From contig NZ_VSFF01000003.1 of assembly GCF_008085905.1 (NCBI RefSeq), forward strand, positions 372,001-436,000: a DNA stretch of 64,000 nucleotides. The letters are read 5' to 3'. This document shows positions 8,164-16,970 of this stretch, one piece after another. How positions within the stretch are numbered: position 1 is the stretch's first letter; each line of letters begins with the position of its first letter. Under the pieces are notes generated by a model. It saw only the letters and a list, made by a program, of their open reading frames with translations, had not been told where the DNA came from and did not search any database. The translations under genes were made by a program, and so were the position numbers. The DNA comes from Actinomadura syzygii (GTDB lineage Bacteria > Actinomycetota > Actinomycetes > Streptosporangiales > Streptosporangiaceae).

Positions 8164-9348
8164 ATGACGACCGACCTGACCTCCCGTTTCCCGCTCGGCG
8201 CCGCCGTCACGACGGCCGAACTGGACGACGACCCGCATCCGCGCCTCGCGCGGCTGCGGGAGCGCGAGCCAGTCTCCTGGCTCCCCGCGCTCGGCGGCTG
8301 GCTGGTCACCGCCCGCGACCCGGCGCAGCGGGTGCTGCGCGACGCCGCCGCGTTCACCGTGGACGACCCGCGCTTCTCCACCGCGCAGGTCGTCGGGCCG
8401 AGCATGCTGTCGCTGGACGGACCCGTCCACACCCGGCACCGCGACCCGTTCGCCCGCCCGTTCCGGCCCGCGCCGACGCGGGAGCGGTTCACCGCGTTCG
8501 TCGCGGCCGAGGTCGACCGGCTCGTCGCCGGGATCGCGCCCGCCGGGCGGGCCGAGCTGCGCGGCGACGTCGCCGGTCCGCTCGCCGTCGCGGTCGTCGC
8601 CGAGGCCCTCGGGCTGGACGGCGTGGACGCGGCGACCGTCCGCTCCTGGTACGGCGCGTTCGTCGACGCCGTGTCCGCGATCACGGCGGGCGGCGCCGCG
8701 CCGACCGCGGCGGGCGAGGCGTACCGGCTGCTCACCGCCGCGGTCGAGGACGCGATCCGGGCGTCCCGTCCCGGCTCGCTGCTGGCCGGGGCGGCGCGGG
8801 ACGAGGCCGGGCTGACCACCGCCGAGGTCGTCGCGAACGCCGCGATCCTGATGTTCGGCGGCATCGACACCACCGAGGGGATGATCGCCAACGCGGCGAT
8901 GCACCTGCTCGGCCACCCCGGCCAGCTCGAACTCGTCCGCGAGGACCCCGGACTGCTGGACGCCGCGATCGAGGAGTCGCTGCGGCTGGAGCCGTCCGCG
9001 TCGGTCGTCGACCGGTACGCCACCCGCGACGCCGCCCTCGAAGGGGCGCGGATCCGCGAGGGCGACCTGGTGCGGGTGTCGATCGCGGGGGCCAACCGCG
9101 ACCCGTCCGTCTTCCCCGACCCCGACCGCTTCGACGTGCGGCGGAGCAACGCCGCCGACCACCTGGCGTTCGCGCGCGGCCCGCACTTCTGCTTCGGCGC
9201 CCACCTCGCCCGGCTGGAGGCGCACACCGCGCTCGCCGCGCTGCTGGAGCGGCTGCCGGGGCTGCGGCTCGACCCGTCGCGTCCGGCCCGGCCGCGGGGA
9301 CTGGTGTTCCGCAAGCCGCCCCACCTGCACGTCCAGTGGGACGCCTGA
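8164..9348 (+). CDS. Cytochrome P450
   Basis: A 394-aa soluble bacterial P450. The I-helix oxygen-activation motif GGIDTTE is at 232-238, ExxR at Glu271-Arg274, and the heme ligand Cys343 in FARGPHFCFGAHLARLE. Nothing indicates the substrate, and no ferredoxin or ferredoxin reductase gene adjoins it, so redox partners must come from elsewhere. An in-frame ATG at 8152 is an alternative start, but it lies inside the likely -10 element. The DUF3616 gene starts 25 bases after the stop on the same strand. Confidence 0.93.
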   Translation: MTTDLTSRFPLGAAVTTAELDDDPHPRLARLREREPVSWLPALGGWLVTARDPAQRVLRDAAAFTVDDPRFSTAQVVGPSMLSLDGPVHTRHRDPFARPFRPAPTRERFTAFVAAEVDRLVAGIAPAGRAELRGDVAGPLAVAVVAEALGLDGVDAATVRSWYGAFVDAVSAITAGGAAPTAAGEAYRLLTAAVEDAIRASRPGSLLAGAARDEAGLTTAEVVANAAILMFGGIDTTEGMIANAAMHLLGHPGQLELVREDPGLLDAAIEESLRLEPSASVVDRYATRDAALEGARIREGDLVRVSIAGANRDPSVFPDPDRFDVRRSNAADHLAFARGPHFCFGAHLARLEAHTALAALLERLPGLRLDPSRPARPRGLVFRKPPHLHVQWDA

Positions 9349-9373
9349 GCCCCGTATATGGGAGCATTTCCCA

Positions 9374-10453
9374 ATGATCGTGGAACGCCGGGTCGAGCTG
9401 CGCTTCGGGTGGGAAAGCCGTGAGGCCGAGACGCACACCAACCTGTCCGCCGTCCGCCAGGACGGACGCTGCCTGTGGGTCGCGGGGGACGAGACCGCCA
9501 CCATCGAGCGGCTGACCGCCGAGCTCGACGGCGACGGGCGGGTGACCGGCTACGCGGCGCAGGAGACCGTCGCGCTCGCCGACCTCGTCCCGCTGCCCGC
9601 CGGGCCGGACGAGGAGGCCGACATCGAGGGCCTCGCCCGCGCCAACGGCTGGCTGTGGGCGATCGGCTCGCACAGCCTCAAGCGCAAGAAGATCAAGCCG
9701 GGGCAGCGCGACGCGAAGGCGCGCAAGCGGCTCGCCACCGTCGTCCGCGAGGACAACCGCTTCGTCCTCGTGCGGCTGCCGCTGGCGACCGGCGCGGACG
9801 GGCTGCCGCACGTCGTCCGCGAGGACGGCGGGCGCACCGCCGCCGTCCTCGGCCTCGACAAGGACTCGATCACCGACCTGCTCGACGACGACCCGCACCT
9901 CGCGCCGTTCCTGTCCATCCCGAGCAAGGACAACGGCATCGACATCGAGGGCGTCGCCGCACACGGCGACCGCCTCTACATCGGGCTGCGCGGCCCGGTG
10001 CTGCGCGGCTGGGCGGTGCTGGTCGAGATCCGCCCGGACACCCACCCCGACGACCCGCGCCGCCTCCGCCTGCTGCCCGTCGGCGACGGCGGCGACCGCT
10101 ACCGCACGCACTTCCTCGACCTCGGCGGCCTCGGCATCCGCGACCTGTGCCCGCACGGCGACGACCTGCTCGTCCTCACCGGTCCCAGCATGGACCTGGA
10201 CGGGCCGGTAAGGCTCGTCCGCTGGCCGGGCGCCGCCGAGGCGGACGCGGCGGAGATCGTCACCGCGGACGAGCTGGAGGTGCTCGGCGAACTCCCCTAC
10301 GGCGACGGCGACGACCACGCCGAGGGCATCGCCGTCCTGGACGAGCCCGGCGCGCCCGGCACCCGCCTGCTCGTCGTGTACGACAGCCCGTCCCCAGACC
10401 GGCTCACCGACCGGGGCGGGGTCGTCGCCGACGTGGTCCGACTCCCCGAGTAA
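9374..10453 (+). CDS. DUF3616 domain protein
   Basis: A 359-aa protein of the DUF3616 family, probably a beta-propeller judged by repeated segments such as GNGWLWAIGSHSLKRKK-like and SKDNGIDIEGVAAHGDRLYIG. Conserved acidic clusters occur at DIEGLA and DIEGVA. There is no signal peptide or membrane segment, so it should be cytoplasmic. Enzymatic activity is unknown. It lies just downstream of the P450 gene and could share its transcript. ATG 9374 has no strong ribosome site. Confidence 0.8.
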   Translation: MIVERRVELRFGWESREAETHTNLSAVRQDGRCLWVAGDETATIERLTAELDGDGRVTGYAAQETVALADLVPLPAGPDEEADIEGLARANGWLWAIGSHSLKRKKIKPGQRDAKARKRLATVVREDNRFVLVRLPLATGADGLPHVVREDGGRTAAVLGLDKDSITDLLDDDPHLAPFLSIPSKDNGIDIEGVAAHGDRLYIGLRGPVLRGWAVLVEIRPDTHPDDPRRLRLLPVGDGGDRYRTHFLDLGGLGIRDLCPHGDDLLVLTGPSMDLDGPVRLVRWPGAAEADAAEIVTADELEVLGELPYGDGDDHAEGIAVLDEPGAPGTRLLVVYDSPSPDRLTDRGGVVADVVRLPE

Positions 10454-10515
10454 GCGCTCGCTTTCGTCTTCTGCTTGGATGGTCCCGCAGGCATCCGGCG
10501 GAGGGCGGGACGAGC

Positions 10516-11706
10516 ATGATCGAGTGGTCCGACGAAGACCTGATGATCCGGGACGCGGTGCGCGGCTGGATCGACGCCGAGGTCAGGCCGAACCTGGACG
10601 CGCTGGAGTCCGGCGACCTGCCCCCGTACGACCTGCTGCGCGACCTCTACAAGACGTTCGGGATGGACGAGGTGGCCCGCTCGTCCTTCCGGTCCCGCAC
10701 GCAGAAGGACGCGGACGCCGGGGAGCGGACGGGCGGCGGCAGCGCGGCGATGACGATGATCCCCGTCATCGAGCTGTGCCGGGTCGCGCCCGGCCTGGTC
10801 GCGGCGATGGGCGTCGGCCTCGGCCTCGCCGCCGGAACGATCATGAAGCGCGGCACGCCCGAGCAGCGGGAGCGCTGGGCCCTCCCGCTGCTCACCATGG
10901 AGAAGATCGGCGCGTGGGCGATCACCGAGCCGAACTCCGGGTCGGACGCCTTCGGCGGCATGCAGGCCACCGCGCGCAAGGTCGGCGACGAGTACGTCAT
11001 CAACGGTGCCAAGACGTTCATCACCAACGGCCCTTACGCCGACACCATCGTCTTCTACTGCAAACTCGACGACGGGCGCGCCCCGCGCGACCGGGAGATC
11101 CTCACGTTCGTCCTGGACAAGGGCATGCCGGGCCTGGAGCAGAGCCGGCCGCTGCGCAAGATGGGCCTGCACTCCTCCCCCACCGGCGAGCTGTCGCTCA
11201 CCGACGTCCGCGCGGGCGCCGACCGGCTCCTCGCGGCGGGCGAGGGCGGCGGCCGGGAGTCGGCGCGGCAGAACTTCGTCACCGAGCGCGCGGGCGTCGC
11301 GGCGATGGCGCTCGGCGTCATCGAGGAGTGCCTGCACCTGTCCGTCGAGTACGCGAAGGCGCGCGAGCTGTGGGGGCAGCGGATCGGCGACTTCCAGCTC
11401 ATCCAGCTCAAGCTCGCCAAGATGGAGGTCGCGCGGCTGAACGTCCAGAACCTGGTGTTCCGGCACATCGAGATGCAGCGGGCCGGGCGGACGCCCACGC
11501 TCGCCGAGGCGTCGGCGATGAAGCTGTACGCGGCGCAGGCCGCGAGCGAGGTCGCGCAGGAGGCCGTGCAGCTGTTCGGCGGCAACGGCTACATGAGCGA
11601 GTTCCGGGTCGAGCAGCTCGCCCGCGACGCCAAGTCCTTCCAGATCTACGCGGGCACCGACGAGATCCAGGTCACCCATATCGCCCGTGACCTGCTGTCG
11701 CGCTGA
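10516..11706 (+). CDS. Acyl-CoA dehydrogenase
   Basis: A 396-aa FAD-dependent acyl-CoA dehydrogenase. The flavin/acyl signatures AITEPNSGSDAFGG and the C-terminal QLFGGNGYMSEFRVEQLARD are present. The position that carries the catalytic Glu in medium-chain enzymes (YEGT) is Ala379 here (YAGTDEIQ). Glu257 in NFVTERAG aligns with the catalytic Glu of isovaleryl-CoA and long-chain enzymes, so it should be active with that geometry. Substrate is unknown; a branched or long-chain acyl-CoA is a reasonable inference. The gene stands alone, 62 bases after the DUF3616 stop. ATG 10516 is preceded by GGGCGGGACGAGC. Confidence 0.92.
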   Translation: MIEWSDEDLMIRDAVRGWIDAEVRPNLDALESGDLPPYDLLRDLYKTFGMDEVARSSFRSRTQKDADAGERTGGGSAAMTMIPVIELCRVAPGLVAAMGVGLGLAAGTIMKRGTPEQRERWALPLLTMEKIGAWAITEPNSGSDAFGGMQATARKVGDEYVINGAKTFITNGPYADTIVFYCKLDDGRAPRDREILTFVLDKGMPGLEQSRPLRKMGLHSSPTGELSLTDVRAGADRLLAAGEGGGRESARQNFVTERAGVAAMALGVIEECLHLSVEYAKARELWGQRIGDFQLIQLKLAKMEVARLNVQNLVFRHIEMQRAGRTPTLAEASAMKLYAAQAASEVAQEAVQLFGGNGYMSEFRVEQLARDAKSFQIYAGTDEIQVTHIARDLLSR

Positions 11707-11847
11707 ACCGTCCGGGAACCGGTCCGAGAGCCCCGTCCGGGCGGGCGTTTCGCGGCGAACACGCCGCGAACTTCCGGCGGCCGGGCCGCGTCGAAGAGGG
11801 GGAGGGTGGGTGAGGGCGATCGCCCACCCTCGTCTGACGGCCGCAGA

Positions 11848-11884
11848 TGGACAAGCCGACGACGGGGACTGGATACTCAACGAC
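11848..11884 (+). promoter_or_regulatory. Leaderless-type promoter of the DUF1707-FHA gene
   Basis: TGGACA (11848-11853), an 18-base spacer, then GATACT (11872-11877) ends seven bases before ATG 11885. There is no ribosome-binding sequence in between. This is the best matched -35/-10 pair of the leaderless set in this window. Confidence 0.55.
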
Positions 11885-12424
11885 ATGGACGGTCAGCCCT
11901 CATTCCCGGTGAGAGCGTCCGACACCGAGCGGGACCGCGTGCTGCGGGCCCTGAGCGACCGCGTGGCCGAGGGCCGCATGTCGCACGAGACCTTCGAGCG
12001 GCGCGTCGACCAGGTCCTGCGCGCGCGCAGCCAGGCCGAGCTGGCCGACATCGTGCACGACCTGCCGTCCGGGAACCGGGTGCTGAACCGGCTGACCGGC
12101 ATCGTGTCCTCGGTCTCGCAGGCCACCGCGCGGTTCGAGGCGGCCTGGCGGGCGCCGCGGCTGCCGCGCTTCACGCTGCCGCCGAAGGACCTCGGGCGCA
12201 TCGTCGTCGGCCGCGCCCCGGCCTGCCAGTTCATCCTCACCGACCTGACCGTGTCGCGGTTCCACGCCGAGATCTACCGCGCGGACGAGGGGTGGATGAT
12301 CTCCGACCTCGGGTCCATGAACGGGACGCGGGTCAACGGCTGGCGGCTGACCGGGCCCGCCCGCGTCCGTCCGGGCGACGAGGTCGGCTTCGGCAACTCC
12401 AGCTTCATCGTCGCCGCCCCCTGA
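11885..12424 (+). CDS. DUF1707 and FHA domain protein
   Basis: A 179-aa protein. Residues about 8-60 form a DUF1707 domain (RASDTERDRVLRALSDRVAEG ... LADIVHDLP), a small domain common in actinobacterial membrane or signalling proteins. Residues about 95-175 form a forkhead-associated domain with the phosphothreonine-binding residues GR, SRFHAEI and SMNGTRVNG. It should bind a phosphothreonine protein, presumably a substrate of a Ser/Thr kinase, but no kinase gene is adjacent. No membrane segment is seen. The stop codon lies in the first copy of a 15-base tandem repeat. Confidence 0.85.
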   Translation: MDGQPSFPVRASDTERDRVLRALSDRVAEGRMSHETFERRVDQVLRARSQAELADIVHDLPSGNRVLNRLTGIVSSVSQATARFEAAWRAPRLPRFTLPPKDLGRIVVGRAPACQFILTDLTVSRFHAEIYRADEGWMISDLGSMNGTRVNGWRLTGPARVRPGDEVGFGNSSFIVAAP

Positions 12425-12465
12425 GCACCGCCCCCCTGAGCACCGCCCCCCTGAGCACCGCGCCC
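12421..12465. repeat. Three 15-base tandem repeats over the FHA gene stop codon
   Basis: CTGAGCACCGCCCCC occurs at 12421-12435 and 12436-12450, followed by CTGAGCACCGCGCCC at 12451-12465. The unit length is a multiple of three, so each copy supplies an in-frame TGA. Confidence 0.9.
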
Positions 12466-12475
12466 TGCGAAGGTC

Positions 12476-12532
12476 TTGACGCATTCGTTAAGAGTCCTTA
12501 CTTTCTCCTCCAAGTTAGGAAACCTTCTTAAC
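12476..12532 (+). promoter_or_regulatory. Promoter and paired operators of the ROK/sugar operon
   Basis: TTGACG (12476-12481), a 17-base spacer and TACTTT (12499-12504) form a good promoter. Two related imperfect palindromes overlap it: GTTAAGAGTCCTTAC at 12487-12501, and GTTAGGAAACCTTCTTAAC at 12514-12532, whose arms match in 7 of 8 positions. Their form and position fit operators for the ROK regulator encoded just downstream. GGAGG at 12535-12539 is its ribosome site. Confidence 0.65.
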
Positions 12533-12546
12533 GCGGAGGCGCCGCC

Positions 12547-13764
12547 GTGTCCACGCCCGTCCCCGGGACCCCGAGCCTGCTGCGGGCGATCAACGACCGC
12601 GCGGCGCTGGAGGCGCTGCTCGACCGGGGGCCGCTGACCCGGCCGCAGATCTCCGACCTCACCGGCATCTCCAAGCCGACCGCGTCGCAGCTGCTCGCCC
12701 GGCTGGAGGACGCCGGGCTCGTCGTCCGGGACGGCATCCGCGAGGGCCTCCCGGGACGCACCGCCGAGCTGTACCGCATCAACGGGTCCGCCGCGCACGT
12801 CGCGGGCGCCGACGTCACGCCCGCCCGGATCCGGGTCAGCGTCGCCGACCTCGCCGGGACGGTCGTCGGCGAGCACACCCTCCCGACGCCCGCCCGCACC
12901 GGCGTCGACGTCGTCGCCCGCATGGCCGCCGCCCTCGACGGCGCCGCCGCGGCCGCCGGGCTGGACCGCGCCGCCCTCGGCCTCGCCGTCATCGGCATCC
13001 AGGGCGCCGTCGACCCCGCCACCGGACGTCTCGGGTACGCGTCCCACATCCCCGGCTGGCACATCCCCGACCTGGTCGCGACGCTGAGCGACGGGCTCGG
13101 CGTGCGGGTCGCGATCGAGAACGACGTCAACCTCGCCGCGCTCGCCGAGCGCGCCGGCGGGCAGGCCGCGGGCGCGGGCGACTTCGTCCTGCTGTGGGTC
13201 GCCGACGGCGTCGGCATGGCCGTCGTGCTGAACGGCGCGCTGCACCGCGGCGCGACCGGCGGCGCGGGCGAGATCGGCTACATGCCCGCGATCGGCGCGC
13301 CGCTGATGCGGGACGTGCGCCGCACCCACACCGGCGGCGTGCACAGCCTCGTCGGCGGCCTCGCCGTGCTGAAGCTGATGCGCGAGCACGGCTTCCGCGG
13401 CCGCGACGCCGTCACCGCGCTCGGCCGCGCCGCCGCCGACGTGGGCGCGGCCGGGGCCCGCACCGCGACCGACGCGGGCGCCCGCGCCGAACGCGCCCTG
13501 ACCGAGCTCGCGTCCCGGCTCGGCGTCACGCTCGCCACCGTGGTGGGCGTCCTCGACCCCGCCCTCGTCGTCCTGAACGGCGAGGTGCTGCGCGCCGGCG
13601 GTGAGCCGCTGCGCGCCCGCGTCGAGCAGCACCTGCACAGCCTGACGATCCCCCGTCCCGAGGTGCGGCTCAGCACCGTCCAGGGGAACCCGGTCCTGGC
13701 CGGGGCGCTCCAGCAGGCCCTCCGGGAGACCCGCGACGAGGTCTTCTCCAGCACCGTCCCCTGA
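12547..13764 (+). CDS. ROK family transcriptional regulator
   Basis: A 405-aa regulator. A winged-helix DNA-binding domain occupies about residues 15-75 (LTRPQISDLTGISKPTASQLL), followed by an actin-like ROK sugar-sensing domain (about 80-400). The typical ROK kinase zinc cysteines are absent, so it is a regulator and not a kinase. It starts at GTG 12547 and heads the transport/GH4/kinase operon. The paired palindromes over its promoter suggest autorepression relieved by the transported sugar or its phosphate. Confidence 0.9.
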   Translation: MSTPVPGTPSLLRAINDRAALEALLDRGPLTRPQISDLTGISKPTASQLLARLEDAGLVVRDGIREGLPGRTAELYRINGSAAHVAGADVTPARIRVSVADLAGTVVGEHTLPTPARTGVDVVARMAAALDGAAAAAGLDRAALGLAVIGIQGAVDPATGRLGYASHIPGWHIPDLVATLSDGLGVRVAIENDVNLAALAERAGGQAAGAGDFVLLWVADGVGMAVVLNGALHRGATGGAGEIGYMPAIGAPLMRDVRRTHTGGVHSLVGGLAVLKLMREHGFRGRDAVTALGRAAADVGAAGARTATDAGARAERALTELASRLGVTLATVVGVLDPALVVLNGEVLRAGGEPLRARVEQHLHSLTIPRPEVRLSTVQGNPVLAGALQQALRETRDEVFSSTVP

Positions 13765-13803
13765 CGACCCCGGAAACCCCCACCCCCCATAAGGAGAACC
13801 GGA

Positions 13804-15132
13804 GTGGCCACCATCATCAGCACGCGCCGGCTCGTGGCGGCCCTGACCGCCGCCGGGCTCGGCCTCACCGCCGCCTGCACGGCCGGCGGAGACAAGACCG
13901 ACGACGGCCCGAAGGCCGACGAGAAGCAGACGATCCAGGTCTGGCACGGGTGGAACGCCCCGCACGAGGTGAAGGCGTTCCAGGACGCCGTCGCCGGGTT
14001 CAACAAGGAGCATCCGAACATCACCGTCAAGCTCGTCGGGGGGCAGACCGACGACCGGATCACCAACGCCATCCGGGGCGGGAACCCGCCGGACGTGGTG
14101 TCGTCCTTCACCACCGACAGCGTCGGCCAGTGGTGCCAGAGCGGCGCGTGGCAGAACCTGTCGCCCTACATCACCAAGTCGAAGCTGGACCTGAACCAGT
14201 TCCCCGCGGCCGTCCGCAAGTACACCGAGTACAAGGGCGTCCGCTGCGCGATGCCGCTGCTCGCCGACGCCTACGGCCTCTACTACAACAAGAAGCTGAT
14301 GAAGGGCGAGCAGCCGCCGAAGACGATGAGCGAGCTGACCGCGCTCGCCAAGAAGCTCACCGTCCGCGACCCCGACGGCACCATCAAGGTCGCCGGGTTC
14401 ATGCCGTCCGCGCAGTACTACGAGCACCAGGTGCAGCACCTCGCGCCGCAGTTCGGCGTGAAATGGCTGACCGACGACGGAAAGGCCAACTTCGCGGGCG
14501 ACCCGCAGTTCCAGGCGTACCTGAAATGGAACAAAGAGCTCATCGACTGGTACGGCTACAAGAACGTGAAGAAGTTCCTGCGCTCGCTCGGGCAGGAGTT
14601 CGAGTCGTCCAACCCCTTCCAGAAGGGGAAGGTCGCGATGGCCATCGACGGTGAATGGCGCACCAAGTTCATCCAGCAGGAGGCGTCGAGCCTCGACTAC
14701 GGCACCGCGCCCGCGCCGGTCTCCGACGACCGCGCGTCCTCCTACGGCGGCGGGTTCGTCACCGGCACCGTCATCGGCGTCCCGCGCGGCGCCAAGCACG
14801 CGCAGGCCGGGTGGGAGTTCGTCCAGTACCTCACCACGAACACCGAGGCGCTGGTCACGTTCGCCAACGCGCTCGGCAACGTGCCGTCCACCATCCCGTC
14901 GCTGTCGTCGACGAAGCTGACGCTGCCGCCGCAGTTCCGCACGTTCCTGGACGTCTTCAAGAACCCGGCGAGCAGCACCACGCCCCCCACCCCGAACGGC
15001 AACGACTACGTCGTCCGGTTCCAGAAGTTCGTCCAGGAGGAGTGGGAGCCCGGCAAGGTCGGCGACCCCGGTGCGGCGCTGAAGAAGCTCGACGGCGACG
15101 TCGACGGCGCGCTGAAGCTCGCCGGAGGCTGA
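13804..15132 (+). CDS. Sugar ABC transporter substrate-binding lipoprotein
   Basis: A 442-aa family 1 extracellular solute-binding protein. The lipobox LTAAC puts the lipidated Cys at residue 25, after a twin-charged signal peptide. The mature part opens with IQVWHGWNAPHEVKAFQ, typical of carbohydrate-binding proteins. GTG 13804 follows AAGGAG. Two permease genes follow at once. Neighbouring GH4 and BadF/NAGK genes suggest a beta-glucoside, cellobiose or chito-oligosaccharide ligand, but the sequence does not settle which. Confidence 0.92.
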   Translation: MATIISTRRLVAALTAAGLGLTAACTAGGDKTDDGPKADEKQTIQVWHGWNAPHEVKAFQDAVAGFNKEHPNITVKLVGGQTDDRITNAIRGGNPPDVVSSFTTDSVGQWCQSGAWQNLSPYITKSKLDLNQFPAAVRKYTEYKGVRCAMPLLADAYGLYYNKKLMKGEQPPKTMSELTALAKKLTVRDPDGTIKVAGFMPSAQYYEHQVQHLAPQFGVKWLTDDGKANFAGDPQFQAYLKWNKELIDWYGYKNVKKFLRSLGQEFESSNPFQKGKVAMAIDGEWRTKFIQQEASSLDYGTAPAPVSDDRASSYGGGFVTGTVIGVPRGAKHAQAGWEFVQYLTTNTEALVTFANALGNVPSTIPSLSSTKLTLPPQFRTFLDVFKNPASSTTPPTPNGNDYVVRFQKFVQEEWEPGKVGDPGAALKKLDGDVDGALKLAGG

Positions 15133-15135
15133 CCC

Positions 15136-16113
15136 GTGGCACCCGGTTCACTGCGCGTCCCCTTCACCGGGACGCGGACCGGGACGGCGGCGGCGCGGGC
15201 GCGCCGCCGCCGGCGCCTCCGGGTCCTCGCGTTCCTGTCCCCGTGGCTGGTCGGCTTCGCGCTGTTCTTCGCCTACCCCCTCGCCGCGACCGTCTACTTC
15301 TCCTTCACCCGGTACAACCTGTTCACGCTTGAGTACATCGGCCTGGACAACTACAAGTACCTGCTGCACGACGGTGAAGCGTGGACGTCCATGCGCAACA
15401 CGCTGTGGCTGATCGTCGTCCTCGTGCCGCTGAAGGTGCTGTTCGGGCTCGGCACCGCCCAGCTCATGACGAAGGTCAAGCGGGGCGGGGGGCTGCTGCG
15501 GTCCGTCCTGTACGTGCCGTACCTGATCCCGCCCGTCTCGGCGACGGTCGCGTTCGTGTTCCTGATGAACCCCGGCACCGGGCCGTTCCACACCATCACC
15601 GACCGGCTCGGCATCCCGCTGCCGGACTTCTTCAACGACGCCCCCTGGGCCAAGCCGGGGCTGACCCTGCTCGCCCTGTGGGCGGTCGGCGACGTCATGA
15701 TCATCATGCTGGCGGCGCTGCTGAACGTCCCGCAGTCGCTGTACGAGGCCGCCGCGATCGACGGCGCCGGGGCGTGGTCGCGGTTCCGGCACATCACGCT
15801 GCCGACGATCTCGCCCGTCCTCGCCTTCTCCGCCGTCACCGGCGTGATCGAGACGTTGCAGTACTTCACGCAGCCGATGGTGGCGGGGAAGGTCGCGTCC
15901 GGGCGGGCCGACCTGCCCGGCACGCAGTACTCCCCCGGCTACCCCGACGGCTCCACGCTGACGCTCCCCCAATGGCTCTACGACCAGGGGTTCCGCCAGT
16001 TCAACATGGGGTACGCCTGCGTCCTCGCGCTGGTCATGTTCGCCATCGCGATGGTCTTCACCCTGTTCCTGCTGCGCCAGTTCCGCGCTTTCGCCGGTGA
16101 GGAGGCGTCATGA
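15136..16113 (+). CDS. Sugar ABC transporter permease (MalF/UgpA type)
   Basis: A 325-aa inner-membrane permease with about six helices; the first is near residues 32-54. The cytoplasmic EAA loop that docks to the ATPase is at about 197-225 (LYEAAAIDGAGAWSRF, then LPTISPV). GTG 15136 follows the binding-protein stop by three bases. The stop overlaps the next permease as ATGA. It pairs with that permease to form the channel. Confidence 0.93.
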   Translation: MAPGSLRVPFTGTRTGTAAARARRRRRLRVLAFLSPWLVGFALFFAYPLAATVYFSFTRYNLFTLEYIGLDNYKYLLHDGEAWTSMRNTLWLIVVLVPLKVLFGLGTAQLMTKVKRGGGLLRSVLYVPYLIPPVSATVAFVFLMNPGTGPFHTITDRLGIPLPDFFNDAPWAKPGLTLLALWAVGDVMIIMLAALLNVPQSLYEAAAIDGAGAWSRFRHITLPTISPVLAFSAVTGVIETLQYFTQPMVAGKVASGRADLPGTQYSPGYPDGSTLTLPQWLYDQGFRQFNMGYACVLALVMFAIAMVFTLFLLRQFRAFAGEEAS

Positions 16114-16970
16114 CGGCGGCTGCCACGTCCCGGCAGAGGATGCGGTCGGGGAGCAGGGCGCGGCGGGCGCTGCTGTGGGTGGCGGTGCACGCCACCGCCG
16201 TCGCGATCGGCGTGATGTTCCTCGCGCCGCTGGCGTTCATGGCGCTGACCGCCGTGATGACCGACCGGCAGGCGCTGACCGGCGACCTGTGGCCGCGGAA
16301 CTGGGAGTTCGGCAACTTCGTGGACGTGTTCAGCGGCGACATGGTCCGCTGGACGGTCAACAGCGTCGTCTACGCGTCCCTGTCGACGGTGTTCATGCTG
16401 GTGTCGAGCGTCCCAGCGGCGTACGCGCTCGCCCGGTTCCGGTTCCGCGGCCGCAACGCCGCGCTGGTCGTGGTGATCTCCGCGATGATGCTGCCGCCGC
16501 AGGTCACGATGGTGCCGCTGTACATCGTCTGGTCGCGGTTCGAGCTGACCGGGACGCTGTGGCCGCTGATCATCCCGCAGCTGTTCGGGGACGCGTTCTC
16601 CATCTTCCTGCTCCGCCAGTTCCTCGTGACGATCCCCCGCGAGTACGCCGACGCGGCCCGCGTGGACGGCTGCGGGGAGCTGCGCACCATGCTGCGGGTC
16701 GTCCTGCCGATGGCGAAGCCGGCGCTGGCCGCGGTCGCGCTGTTCCAGTTCTTCTACTGCTGGAACGACTACTTCCGGCCGCTCGTCTACGCCGACCCCG
16801 ACCACTGGACGCTCGCCATCGGCGTCGCCACCTTCCGCCAGGCGCACCGCGTCGAGTGGAACCTCACCATGGCGGCGACGCTGCTGACGATCCTGCCCGT
16901 GCTCATCGTGTTCTTCCTCGCCCAGCGAGTGTTCATCCAGGGTGTGACCTTGACGGGAGTGAAGGGTTGA
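16110..16970 (+). CDS. Sugar ABC transporter permease (MalG/UgpE type)
   Basis: A 286-aa second permease with six predicted helices. The EAA loop lies near residues 177-205 (YADAARVDGCGELRTM, LPMAKPAL). ATG 16110 overlaps the preceding stop by four bases. The end overlaps the TTG start of the GH4 gene. No ATPase gene is in this operon, so the complex probably uses a shared ATPase such as the one at 21970-23163. Confidence 0.93.
   Translation: MTAAATSRQRMRSGSRARRALLWVAVHATAVAIGVMFLAPLAFMALTAVMTDRQALTGDLWPRNWEFGNFVDVFSGDMVRWTVNSVVYASLSTVFMLVSSVPAAYALARFRFRGRNAALVVVISAMMLPPQVTMVPLYIVWSRFELTGTLWPLIIPQLFGDAFSIFLLRQFLVTIPREYADAARVDGCGELRTMLRVVLPMAKPALAAVALFQFFYCWNDYFRPLVYADPDHWTLAIGVATFRQAHRVEWNLTMAATLLTILPVLIVFFLAQRVFIQGVTLTGVKG

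Noticed and set aside
12274..14799. A very long open frame on the minus strand opposite the ROK and binding-protein genes
   Set aside because: It is the antisense shadow of two well-supported genes. Its translation is Gly/Arg/Asp-rich with no recognisable domain, as expected for the opposite strand of GC-rich coding DNA.
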